From Armatimonadota bacterium (GTDB lineage Bacteria; Armatimonadota; Armatimonadia; Armatimonadales; Armatimonadaceae), in assembly GCA_030833025.1 (NCBI GenBank), contig JAURHZ010000108.1, positions 1 through 7,716 of the forward strand: DNA of 7,716 nt. Reading direction: 5' to 3'. This document shows positions 1 to 7,198 of this stretch, piece after piece. The notes under the pieces were generated by a model. It had not been told where the DNA came from and did not search any database. It saw only the letters and a list, made by a program, of their open reading frames with translations. The position numbers and the translations under genes were made by a program. The stretch's first letter is position 1. The number at the start of each line of letters is the position of its first letter.

Positions 1-112
1 AGGCAATCACCACGGCGTTATCGCCAGACAAGATGATGTTGATCCAAATGATCTTCATCAAGCCAATCCAAAAGTCGGCGACATCACCAAGACTAAAGGC
101 TCGTTTACCCAC
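1..112 (-). CDS. TerC-family integral membrane protein, N-terminal fragment (runs off left edge)
   Basis: Reading leftward from a GTG at 112-110, 37 codons stay open to the window edge. The fragment contains DFWIGL followed by KIIWIN and IILSGDNAVVIA. The SGDNAVVIA block is the hallmark of the first membrane helix of TerC/YjbE-type proteins; family members carry acidic residues in the membrane and have been linked to metal ion (notably manganese) export and tellurium resistance. The frame is closed by a TGA directly before the GTG. A second candidate start is the ATG at 58-56, which shares one base with the LysR stop codon, but it would drop the DFWIGL segment that normally precedes the helix, so I prefer the GTG. 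No good ribosome site is visible; an AAGGGG lies 14 bases before the GTG, which is distant. The gene overlaps the end of the LysR gene by 55 bases. Family assignment rests on about 25 informative residues. The start is uncertain. Confidence 0.68.
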   Translation of the reverse strand, partial: MGKRAFSLGDVADFWIGLMKIIWINIILSGDNAVVIA

Positions 113-609
113 TCAAGAACTCGAATCCCCTTCACATCCTTAGGGCAGGCAACGATTCCGACATCGGACTCTCCGGACAGGACACTTTCATAGACACGGT
201 CTGTCCTCATGTATTCGATATCAAACTCGACCGTGGGAGCTTCATTCAAAAATCGTCGTATCGGCTCCGCCAGACTATGGAGACCTAGTGAATAAACGGT
301 AGATACATGGAGCCGACCAATCATCTCAGACGATGCTCCGTATAGAGCACTTGGTAACTCGTCCAAAATGCCGAGTATTCTACGGGCGGCATCCTCAAGC
401 ACAATCCCATGCACATTTAACTGTTGGCCAGTTCTACCCGGCCCTCTGTCTAGGATTCTAAATCCAAGGCGACTCTCTAACGCTGTAATTCGTTGACTAA
501 TCGCAGGTTGTGAAACCCCAATGTGACCTGCAACCTGTGAGATACTCCCGAAACGGCGAAGTCCACACAGAATTGCACAGTCCTTTACATCCATTAAGTG
601 AACATCCAT
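58..609 (-). CDS. LysR-type transcriptional regulator, C-terminally truncated
   Basis: The 183-residue product has a LysR winged helix-turn-helix at about residues 10-68 (GSISQVAGHIGVSQPAISQR, then LESRLGFRILDR). A linker helix follows, then the first part of the effector-binding domain from about residue 97 (GRLHVSTVYSLGLHSL, EYMRTDRVYE, ESDVGIVA). It stops after EPLVLVMSP at the crossover between the two effector subdomains, whereas family members are usually about 290-320 residues, so roughly 110-120 residues are missing. The end coincides with the start of a TerC-like gene in another frame, so this is not a simple frameshift with LysR sequence continuing beyond it. Met1 and Met6 both sit in ATGGATGT contexts without a clear ribosome site; Met6 fits the family N terminus better and would give 178 residues. 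The DNA-binding half looks intact, so a truncated DNA-binding protein could still be made. The gene diverges from sdhC. Its target is unknown. Confidence 0.85.
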   Translation of the reverse strand: MDVHLMDVKDCAILCGLRRFGSISQVAGHIGVSQPAISQRITALESRLGFRILDRGPGRTGQQLNVHGIVLEDAARRILGILDELPSALYGASSEMIGRLHVSTVYSLGLHSLAEPIRRFLNEAPTVEFDIEYMRTDRVYESVLSGESDVGIVACPKDVKGIRVLEWVNEPLVLVMSPTFGLA

Positions 610-612
610 AAT

Positions 613-681
613 CGCAACTTATAACCAATATTCGAAAATTGCTATTTACTTACGGATGTGGTTTTTCGTATTATAGTTGCG
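613..681. promoter_or_regulatory. Divergent lysR/sdhC regulatory region with two dyads
   Basis: Two imperfect inverted repeats lie between the divergent genes. The inner one, 626-641 (CAATATTCGAAAATTG), pairs in 7 of 8 positions around TTCGAA. The outer one pairs CGCAACTTATAA at 613-624 with TTATAGTTGCG at 671-681, with one extra base in the left arm. LysR-type regulators commonly bind interrupted dyads beside their own divergent promoter, so these are candidate operators. That is inference: no binding motif for this protein is known to me. The two dyads are not concentric, so they would be separate sites. Confidence 0.45.
646..674 (+). promoter_or_regulatory. Possible sigma70-like promoter for sdhCAB
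   Basis: TTACTT at 646-651 and TATTAT at 669-674 are separated by 17 bases, an acceptable -35/-10 arrangement in an AT-rich stretch. A start near 681 would give an untranslated leader of about 50 bases before sdhC. The -10 overlaps the right arm of the outer dyad, so a protein bound there could block transcription. The -35 match is mediocre and no mapping data exist. Confidence 0.35.
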
Positions 682-718
682 TTGTGTCTGGTCGCTCTTA
701 GTTCCGCGGCCTGACAGT

Positions 719-724
719 AAGGAG
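719..724 (+). promoter_or_regulatory. Ribosome binding site of sdhC
   Basis: AAGGAG lies five bases before the ATG at 730. It is a near-consensus Shine-Dalgarno sequence and supports this start. Confidence 0.8.
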
Positions 725-729
725 AGTAG

Positions 730-1566
730 ATGGCTACAAGCGAAATCTCTAAGGGACAGCCTGGAAGCAAGCGCCTGTTCAAGGATACCTACCTGCTGCA
801 CAAGCTTCATAGCTTAACTGGTGTGCTACCTATTGGACTGTTTCTCATCTTTCATCTGACTGCAAATGCATACAGCTTGCGTGGAGCAGTTGAATTTGAC
901 ACTGCAGTACGAGCCATCGGATATGCTCCGTTTATCCTCCTTTTGGAAGCGGGAGTCATCTTCCTCCCAATCCTCTTCCATGCAATTTATGGGTTGATGA
1001 TCGTCGCCGAGATGCCCGGGCCTGGTGGCAACGTTGCGCACTACGGTTACGAGCGCAACTGGCTTTACGTGATGCAGCGCTGGACCGGTGTCATTGCGAT
1101 TGTCTACCTTGCCTTCCACGTCTATGACACAACCGCACTCAAGTATTACTACGAGGCCATTGGTGGCGTCGGTAGCCATGAACTTGGCTTCCAGAGCATC
1201 AGCTACCGGGCGATGGCGTGGCGATTCGCGAATGTCCCATACCTGCTCTTCTACATCGTAGGTATTACATCCGCGTGTCTTCACCTCGGCAACGGCCTCT
1301 TCAATTTCTCAATCCGCTGGGGCCTCGCCATTGGCGCTGGAGCGCAGAAAGCATCCGCAGCAATCGGCTGGATGCTTGGAGGCGGTTTGGCACTCCTCGG
1401 AATTATCATCGCAGTAAACTTTGCCTCGAAGGGTAAGGTCGATGCCGAAAAGTACAAAGTACGTGAAGACTTTGTACGGATGCTGGTTAACCAGAACGGC
1501 CGGATGGAAGAGCCGGCGCAACCGGCAGTGCCTCAACCAGGCCAGCCAAAGGGAGATCAAGACTAA
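730..1566 (+). CDS. sdhC: Succinate dehydrogenase cytochrome b558-type membrane anchor subunit
   Basis: This 278-residue protein anchors complex II in the membrane and passes electrons from the iron-sulfur subunit to quinone. Five hydrophobic helices are visible at about residues 30-48, 66-92, 117-137, 169-192 and 212-230, as in the single-subunit, di-heme anchors of Bacillus and Wolinella type. Histidines at 27, 42, 84, 130 and 185 line up in order with B. subtilis SdhC His13, 28, 70, 113 and 155; the last four are the assigned heme ligands, so two b hemes are expected. HKLHSLTGV and CLHLGNGL are typical family motifs. The protein ends in a hydrophilic tail rich in charge and then proline and glutamine (about 231-278), longer than in the Bacillus protein. 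It is the first gene of the operon, and no sdhD is needed in this type. The residue two before His185 is Cys, not the Glu used in the Wolinella E-pathway (recalled from memory). Confidence 0.95.
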   Translation: MATSEISKGQPGSKRLFKDTYLLHKLHSLTGVLPIGLFLIFHLTANAYSLRGAVEFDTAVRAIGYAPFILLLEAGVIFLPILFHAIYGLMIVAEMPGPGGNVAHYGYERNWLYVMQRWTGVIAIVYLAFHVYDTTALKYYYEAIGGVGSHELGFQSISYRAMAWRFANVPYLLFYIVGITSACLHLGNGLFNFSIRWGLAIGAGAQKASAAIGWMLGGGLALLGIIIAVNFASKGKVDAEKYKVREDFVRMLVNQNGRMEEPAQPAVPQPGQPKGDQD

Positions 1567-1568
1567 TC

Positions 1569-3416
1569 ATGGCAGCTCCTACAAAGACACATGCAGCTAT
1601 CGTTGGTGGTGGACTTGCAGGCCTGATGACTGCAGTAAAGATTGCAGAAGCGGGCGGGACAGTCGATCTATTCTCACTCGTCCCAGTCAAACGCTCCCAC
1701 TCAGTCTGTGCACAGGGCGGAATTAACGGCGCAGTCAATACTAAAGGCGAAGGCGATTCCCCAGCGATTCACCTTGATGACACCTGCTACGGTGGTGACT
1801 TCCTCGCAAACCAAACACTCGTTAAGACGATGTGTGATGCTGCACCAGGCATTATAAACCTCCTCGACCGTATGGGCGTGATGTTCAACCGTACCCCCGA
1901 AGGCTTGCTCGACTTCCGCCGCTTTGGTGGAACCCTGCACCACCGCACCGCATATGCTGGTGCTACAACAGGACAGCAGCTTTTATACGCATTGGACGAA
2001 CAAGTGCGTCGCTGGGAAGTGGCTGGCAAAATTCGGAAGTTCGAATTCTGGGAATTTCTAGGAATCGTTCGTGAAGGCGATGCTCAAGACGGTCGCTGCC
2101 TCGGAATCGTTGCGCAGGATTTGCATTCAATGCAAATTGAGTCGTTCGCAGCAGATGCAGTTGTTCTTGCAACCGGTGGCCCGGGCATCATCTTTGGTAA
2201 ATCGACCAACTCGACCATCAACACAGGTACTGCAGCAGGCGCTGTCTTCAAGCAAGGCGCACACTACGCAAACGGTGAGTTTGTGCAGGTGCACCCAACA
2301 GCGGTGCCCGGAGATGACAAACTTCGCCTGATTTCTGAATCCGTCCGCGGTGAAGGTGGTCGTGTTTGGGTTCCAAAGAATGCTAATGACAAGCGTCAAG
2401 GGCAGGACATCCCAGAAAACGAGCGGTTCTACTTCCTCGAAGAGAAGTATCCGAAGTATGGAAACCTTGTCCCACGTGACATCGCGACTCGCGAGATCTT
2501 TGACCTCTGTGTGAACCAGAGAATGGGCGTCTTTGGTGAAAATCAGGTTTACCTCGATGTCACGCACATCGACCGCCGTCAGCTAGACCTCAAGCTTCGC
2601 GGAGTCCTCGAGATCTACGAGAAGTTTGTTGGCGATGACCCTCGTGATGTCCCGATGCGTATCTTCCCAGCAGTTCACTACTCCATGGGCGGTATCTGGG
2701 TAAACAATGGTCTAGATCCTGAGAATGTCCCTTACCATATGACCAATATCCCAGGTTTGTTTGCCGTTGGCGAGTGTGACTATCAGTACCATGGCGCAAA
2801 CCGTTTAGGTGCAAACTCACTGCTCTCAACTCTTACGAGCGGTGCAATTACTGGCCCTGCAGTTTGCAAATATGCGGATGGTCAAGAAGTTCGAAGCGAC
2901 AAATCTAACCCAGCGTTCGCTAGCGCGTTGGCATTCCGAACGAAAGAGTATGAAGCGCTTCGAGTCATGGATGGCGGTGAGAACCCATTCCAGATTTGGC
3001 GTGAGCTTGGCACGGTAATGACAGAAAACGTGACGGTAGTCCGTGATAACGGAAAACTTGAGCAGACATTGGGCATCATCGATGGTCTTCAAGACAGCTA
3101 TGCAAAGGTATCAGTAAGCGATTCTTCTGGATGGTCCAACCAAACGGTGCCATTTACACGCCAGCTTGGGAACATGCTCACACTTGCACGTATTGTTACG
3201 AAGGGTGCCCTACACCGTGACGAAAGCCGTGGTGCACACTACAAACCCGAGTTTCCCAATCGTGATGACGAACGCTTCCAGAAAACGACGGTCGCCACGT
3301 TCGACCCAAGCAATCCTCGTGACCCGAAGATTGGCTACGAAGCGGTAGACCTTTCACAGGTAAAGCCACGTGCACGCGTCTATACATCCGGCAGCACCAA
3401 GCCGGCAGGAGCATAA
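1569..3416 (+). CDS. sdhA: Succinate dehydrogenase flavoprotein subunit
   Basis: This 615-residue catalytic subunit oxidises succinate to fumarate with covalently bound FAD on the cytoplasmic face of the membrane. The FAD-binding Rossmann motif GGGLAG is at about 13-18. His44 in RSHSVCAQGGI is the expected site of covalent FAD attachment. Active-site residues matching the E. coli enzyme are visible: His242 (QVHPTAVPG), Arg303 (PRDIATREI), His370 (AVHYSMGG) and Arg412 (HGANRLGANSLL). The C-terminal helical region (about 447-560) is complete and the length is normal. The ATG begins two bases after the sdhC stop. A weak GGGAG lies 13 bases upstream, so translational coupling is likely. Fumarate reductases share this architecture; the direction of the reaction in the cell cannot be read from the sequence, although the gene set and order fit succinate:menaquinone oxidoreductases. 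Confidence 0.97.
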   Translation: MAAPTKTHAAIVGGGLAGLMTAVKIAEAGGTVDLFSLVPVKRSHSVCAQGGINGAVNTKGEGDSPAIHLDDTCYGGDFLANQTLVKTMCDAAPGIINLLDRMGVMFNRTPEGLLDFRRFGGTLHHRTAYAGATTGQQLLYALDEQVRRWEVAGKIRKFEFWEFLGIVREGDAQDGRCLGIVAQDLHSMQIESFAADAVVLATGGPGIIFGKSTNSTINTGTAAGAVFKQGAHYANGEFVQVHPTAVPGDDKLRLISESVRGEGGRVWVPKNANDKRQGQDIPENERFYFLEEKYPKYGNLVPRDIATREIFDLCVNQRMGVFGENQVYLDVTHIDRRQLDLKLRGVLEIYEKFVGDDPRDVPMRIFPAVHYSMGGIWVNNGLDPENVPYHMTNIPGLFAVGECDYQYHGANRLGANSLLSTLTSGAITGPAVCKYADGQEVRSDKSNPAFASALAFRTKEYEALRVMDGGENPFQIWRELGTVMTENVTVVRDNGKLEQTLGIIDGLQDSYAKVSVSDSSGWSNQTVPFTRQLGNMLTLARIVTKGALHRDESRGAHYKPEFPNRDDERFQKTTVATFDPSNPRDPKIGYEAVDLSQVKPRARVYTSGSTKPAGA

Positions 3417-3420
3417 GGAG
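3415..3420 (+). promoter_or_regulatory. Ribosome binding site that fixes the sdhB start
   Basis: AAGGAG overlaps the sdhA stop codon and lies six bases before the ATG at 3427. It selects this start over an in-frame ATG at 3370 inside sdhA, which would add 19 residues with no family resemblance. Confidence 0.8.
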
Positions 3421-3426
3421 TTAAAA

Positions 3427-4206
3427 ATGTCCACAGTGGATGATGTTATAGAAGTAACAGTATTACGCCAGGCGGATGCCACATCAGCTCCATATGAAGA
3501 AGTCTTTCTTGTGCCATACAAGCTAAGAATGAATGTCATCAGTGTGTTGATGGAAATTCAGCTGAACCCAGTGAACAGTAAGGGGCAAAAAGTCGCACCC
3601 GTAGCTTGGGACCATGCGTGCTTGGAAGAGGTCTGCGGCAGCTGCACGGTTCGCGTCAATGGGCGTGTCCGTCAAGCATGTTCATCCTTGGTTGACAAGG
3701 TAGCAACCGGTGGCACCAATGGTACCAAGCGTAAGTTGTACCTGGCACCGATGAGTAAGTTCCCCGTTGTTCGCGACTTGGTCGTGGACCGCTCAAAGAT
3801 GTTCGAGAACCTCAAGAAGATCCAAGCCTGGATTCCAATTGATGGAACATACGACCTCGGTCCTGGCCCACGAATGAGTCAAAAGGAGCAAGAACTTGCT
3901 TATGACTTTGCTCGGTGTATGTCGTGCGGATCTTGTCTTGAAGCTTGCCCCCAGGTGACTGTGAAGTCGAACTTCATCGGGCCAGCTGCAATCGGCCAAG
4001 TTCGCTTGTTCAACTCACACCCGACGGGTTCCATGAATAAGGATGAGCGTCTAGAAGCAATTTCCGACTCCGATGGAATTGCGAGCTGTGGGAACGCACA
4101 AAACTGTGTTCAGGTTTGTCCGAAGGAGATTCCACTCACCCGGGCAATTGCTGAACTTAACCGCGACACGACGGTTTACAGAATCAAGAAGTGGCTTGGA
4201 AAGTAA
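3427..4206 (+). CDS. sdhB: Succinate dehydrogenase iron-sulfur subunit
   Basis: This 259-residue subunit carries electrons from FAD in SdhA to the hemes and quinone of SdhC. The N-terminal plant-ferredoxin-type domain has the [2Fe-2S] ligands Cys65, Cys70, Cys73 and Cys85, with the same spacing as E. coli SdhB. The C-terminal domain has C164-MSC-GSC170-LEAC174-P and later C221, C227 and C231. By homology, Cys164, 167, 170 and 231 hold the [4Fe-4S] cluster, and Cys174, 221 and 227 hold the [3Fe-4S] cluster. All eleven ligands are present and the length is normal. The gene starts ten bases after the sdhA stop with its own strong ribosome site. It is the last gene of the operon, followed 17 bases later by an intrinsic terminator. 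Confidence 0.97.
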   Translation: MSTVDDVIEVTVLRQADATSAPYEEVFLVPYKLRMNVISVLMEIQLNPVNSKGQKVAPVAWDHACLEEVCGSCTVRVNGRVRQACSSLVDKVATGGTNGTKRKLYLAPMSKFPVVRDLVVDRSKMFENLKKIQAWIPIDGTYDLGPGPRMSQKEQELAYDFARCMSCGSCLEACPQVTVKSNFIGPAAIGQVRLFNSHPTGSMNKDERLEAISDSDGIASCGNAQNCVQVCPKEIPLTRAIAELNRDTTVYRIKKWLGK

Positions 4207-4223
4207 TCAAGTCCCGAGAGACC

Positions 4224-4252
4224 GACCGCACCTTCCGGTGCGGTCTTTTTTT
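4224..4252 (+). terminator. Rho-independent terminator of sdhCAB
   Basis: A perfect nine-base-pair stem, GACCGCACC (4224-4232) with GGTGCGGTC (4237-4245), encloses a TTCC loop and is followed by seven T residues (4246-4252). The T tract is on the plus-strand side only, so the terminator acts on sdh transcripts and separates the PSD1 gene from the operon. Confidence 0.93.
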
Positions 4253-4276
4253 GTCAGGTGCATCTCCTTGATGGTT

Positions 4277-4292
4277 ACGCTATAACGCTATA
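4277..4292 (+). repeat. Tandem 8-bp repeat at the PSD1 gene start; possible -10 element
   Basis: ACGCTATA occurs twice with no spacer (4277-4284 and 4285-4292), the second copy ending on the A of the start codon. The junction contains TATAAC at 4281-4286, which resembles a -10 element only five bases from the ATG, so transcription from it would yield a nearly leaderless mRNA. No convincing -35 or Shine-Dalgarno sequence is seen in 4253-4291. Confidence 0.5.
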
Positions 4293-7180
4293 TGTCACGC
4301 TTACCAGGCCGTATTGGTTTAGTTACAGGGCTTGCTGCTCTCGTTGGACTTGCAGCGTCTACGAATGGCTGGTCGCAAGTCCCAGTGAAGACGGCTGCTA
4401 CCCCAGATCAAGTCACGTTCTTTGAGAACAGCGTCCGTCCGGTGTTTTCTGAATCCTGTGTCGCGTGCCACTCGGCTGAAAATGCTGGGGGTGGACTTCG
4501 GTTAGACAAGGCCGTTACACCGAGTCAAGCTATTTCTATCGTGAACCGGATTCAAGGCATCGGTGGTAATCGGATGCCACAAGGCGCTCCCCCTCTAAAG
4601 GATGTGAAGCTAAAGGCTTTGCTTGTCTGGCAAAAGAATGGCGCAGTGTGGCCAGAGGGTAAAGCTGCCATCGATGGCAATCTTTGGTCCCTAAAGCCAA
4701 TCAAGAATCCAGTTATTCCTAAAAATGTCCCCTTAGGTTGGGCAAGCCCCATCGATGCACTTGTAGCCTCCGACTTTACCAAAAAGGGCATCAAGCCATC
4801 CCCGATCGCCGACCGTGCGACGCTTATCAAGCGTGCCAGCTTGACGGTTACTGGTCTCCCTCCGACGTACGCGCAAGTAAGGGCGTTTTCACAAAGCAAA
4901 TCACCAAGCGCATACAGTGACCTAATAGACTCATTGCTTGCATCACCTGCTTTCGGTGAACGTATGGCCCGCTTGTGGATGGACATCGCTCGCTATGCTG
5001 ACACTAAGGGGTATGTCTTTGTCGAGGACAGAAACTATCCAAATGCGTACACATATCGCGACTGGCTCATCAACGCATACAACAGTGACTTGCCCTACGA
5101 TCAATTCGTCATTCAACAGCTCGCTGCAGATAAAGTTGTATCGGAAGACCGCCGTCCACTTGCGGCGATGGGCTTCCTTACCATCGGACGCAGGTTCCTT
5201 AATGCGGAAAACGACATCATTGGCGACCGTATCGATGTAGTAACGCGCGGATTTCTGGGTCTCACGGTCCAATGCGCCCGATGCCATGACCACAAGTTCG
5301 ATCCGATTCCAACAAGAGACTACTATTCGCTCTACTCTGTATTTGCATCATCACAAGAAGCAACCTTACCCATATCCGATAAGTCTATTAGCGATCCATG
5401 GAATGCTTATAACAGCAAACTAACTGATCTAACAGATGACCGGAACGGAACTGTCAGGAGAGCCATTCGTAGATTACGCAGTGTTGCAAACGCCAACCCG
5501 GACAGTGTCTCTGCAACAGTAAAGGACGCGCTGCAAAAGACAACGGTTGATGTATTGCCTCAGGCCGACAAACTTGTTGCCATATTGCCAGCCTTTGATG
5601 CAAGTGAGAGAGCCAACTACGACCGCTTAGTCTCTGAAATCGCACAAATGGAGAAGGCGCCTCCAGTATCGCCAGAGTTTGCGATGGCAATGACCGACAA
5701 AGCTTCTCCTGTCACCGTAAATGTCCATAAGCGTGGCAACCCAGGCATCGCTGGAGAGCCGGCTCCCCGCCAGTTCCTGCAGTGCGTTGCTGGGGAGCAA
5801 CGCCGTGAATGGAAGGAATCCTCCGGACGCCTTGACCTGGCAAAGTCCATTGTCGATGTCAACAACCCACTAACAGCCCGGGTCTATGTGAACCGTGTTT
5901 GGATGAACCTGTTTGGCAAAGGCATTGTCAGAACACCCAGTGACTTTGGTAAACAAGGCGAACGACCCACAAATGGCCCTCTGCTTGACTACCTTGCATA
6001 CACATTTATGCACACCGATGGCTGGTCAACCAAGAAGTTGATGAAACGTATCCTGATGAGCAGGACATTTATGGCGTCAAGTGATGTTTCGCAAGACGTT
6101 GCCATCAAGGATCCTGAAAATCTGACATTTAGCCATCAAAACCGCCGGCGCTACGACATGGAGCAGCTCCGTGATGCCCTTCTCTTTGCATCGAACAAGC
6201 TCCAGACATCAAAGGTTGGTGGCAAAAGTGAGGAGCTCTGGGAAAAGGGCTTTACCGCACGCCGGGCCGTATATGGTTTTATCGAGCGTCAGAACCTGCC
6301 CCTCACATTTAAGACACTCGACTTTGCGAGTCCAGATGCATCCAGTCCGATGCGCTTTGTCACGACAGTGCCTCAGCAGGCATTGTTCATGATGAATAGC
6401 CCACTCGTTACCGACCAAGCACGTGAGATCGCACGGGTGATTTCAGCAGGTGATATAAAGTCGAACTCCAAAGCTATAAACGCGGCTGTCCGCGGTGTTC
6501 TTGGGAGAGATGCAACACCAACTGAGCTCCGTATTGGAACGGCCTTTCTCGCGAAGCCAGAAGGCGAATCAGAACCGATGAACTCTGGTCCGTGGACGAT
6601 GGGGTACGGGGCGATCAGCACAACACTCGATCGTGTGACAGGGTTTAAGAAGCTTCCCGTACTTATTAGTGGCAATTTTCAGGCTGGCACTGTCCTACCT
6701 GACAAAGAGCTTGGCTGGGTGATGTTGTCGAAAGATGGTGGGCACCCAGGTTCTAAAGGCGTCATGTGTATTCGACGGTTTACTGCTACGGCGAGCGGTG
6801 ATTACCGAATCGAAGGAGCCATTACCCATGGAAATGTGCAGGGGGACGGGATTATTGCCCGTATTGTCTCATCGGCAAAGGGAACGCTCGGCCAATGGTC
6901 TGTACATAACACCGCTGTCACCCCTAAGGTTGAGCCAATCAAGCTGACCAAAGGTGAACAGCTTGATTTTGTGGTTGATTGTGGAGAGACACCTGACTTT
7001 GATGGATTTGGATGGGCACCATCGCTCAAACTGCTTGATTCAGGCCTGGCGAAGGGCCAACGACGAAGCTGGGTTACATCCGATGCGTTTGCTTACGTGA
7101 CTGCTCCTAAGCCGCTGACAAGACTTGAGCAGTTTGTACACGCATTGATGATGTCAAACGAGTTTGTGACGATTGACTAA
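4292..7180 (+). CDS. Exported PSD1-type protein: PSCyt1, DUF1549 and DUF1553 domains
   Basis: This is a 962-residue protein of the planctomycete cytochrome-like PSD1 family; its reaction is not established. A hydrophobic N terminus (about 8-29) looks like a Sec signal peptide. The PSCyt1 domain follows, with a heme-c motif CVACH at 56-60 and Met95 in a RMPQ motif as a possible sixth ligand. DUF1549 spans about 150-360 and ends in QCARCHDHKFDPIPTRDYY, giving a second CxxCH at 328-332. DUF1553 covers about 470-750 plus the C-terminal end (NPLTARVYVNRVW, TPSDFGKQGERPT, VTTVPQQALFMMNSPLV, and EQFVHALMMSNEFVTID at the terminus). Between GRDATPTEL and that end lies a beta-rich insert of roughly 755-930. 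The ATG is the first possible after an in-frame TAA at 4283-4285. No Shine-Dalgarno sequence is visible. It precedes a DUF1501 gene by 18 bases, the usual partner in this family. Confidence 0.93.
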   Translation: MSRLPGRIGLVTGLAALVGLAASTNGWSQVPVKTAATPDQVTFFENSVRPVFSESCVACHSAENAGGGLRLDKAVTPSQAISIVNRIQGIGGNRMPQGAPPLKDVKLKALLVWQKNGAVWPEGKAAIDGNLWSLKPIKNPVIPKNVPLGWASPIDALVASDFTKKGIKPSPIADRATLIKRASLTVTGLPPTYAQVRAFSQSKSPSAYSDLIDSLLASPAFGERMARLWMDIARYADTKGYVFVEDRNYPNAYTYRDWLINAYNSDLPYDQFVIQQLAADKVVSEDRRPLAAMGFLTIGRRFLNAENDIIGDRIDVVTRGFLGLTVQCARCHDHKFDPIPTRDYYSLYSVFASSQEATLPISDKSISDPWNAYNSKLTDLTDDRNGTVRRAIRRLRSVANANPDSVSATVKDALQKTTVDVLPQADKLVAILPAFDASERANYDRLVSEIAQMEKAPPVSPEFAMAMTDKASPVTVNVHKRGNPGIAGEPAPRQFLQCVAGEQRREWKESSGRLDLAKSIVDVNNPLTARVYVNRVWMNLFGKGIVRTPSDFGKQGERPTNGPLLDYLAYTFMHTDGWSTKKLMKRILMSRTFMASSDVSQDVAIKDPENLTFSHQNRRRYDMEQLRDALLFASNKLQTSKVGGKSEELWEKGFTARRAVYGFIERQNLPLTFKTLDFASPDASSPMRFVTTVPQQALFMMNSPLVTDQAREIARVISAGDIKSNSKAINAAVRGVLGRDATPTELRIGTAFLAKPEGESEPMNSGPWTMGYGAISTTLDRVTGFKKLPVLISGNFQAGTVLPDKELGWVMLSKDGGHPGSKGVMCIRRFTATASGDYRIEGAITHGNVQGDGIIARIVSSAKGTLGQWSVHNTAVTPKVEPIKLTKGEQLDFVVDCGETPDFDGFGWAPSLKLLDSGLAKGQRRSWVTSDAFAYVTAPKPLTRLEQFVHALMMSNEFVTID

Positions 7181-7198
7181 CGTAATTTTGAAACACTC

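Noticed and set aside
826..1284. 152-codon minus-strand open frame opposite sdhC
   Set aside because: It has no recognisable domain and no ribosome site, and lies wholly inside the strongly supported sdhC frame.
2127..2567. 146-codon minus-strand open frame opposite sdhA
   Set aside because: No family resemblance; an antisense shadow of a conserved catalytic gene.
3370..3426. Upstream in-frame ATG giving a longer SdhB
   Set aside because: The added 19 residues overlap sdhA and resemble nothing in the family; the strong AAGGAG is placed for the ATG at 3427.
730..4206. Missing sdhD suggesting an incomplete complex II
   Set aside because: The b558-type SdhC with five helices and both heme-ligand pairs is a complete single-subunit anchor, so sdhD is not expected.
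730..4206. Fumarate reductase (frd) instead of succinate dehydrogenase
   Set aside because: The architectures overlap and sequence cannot settle direction; the Bacillus-like histidine pattern and the lack of the E-pathway glutamate make the sdh name the better default.
4552..4986. 144-codon minus-strand open frame opposite the PSD1 gene
   Set aside because: No domain, signal or ribosome site; overlaps the conserved PSCyt1/DUF1549 coding region.
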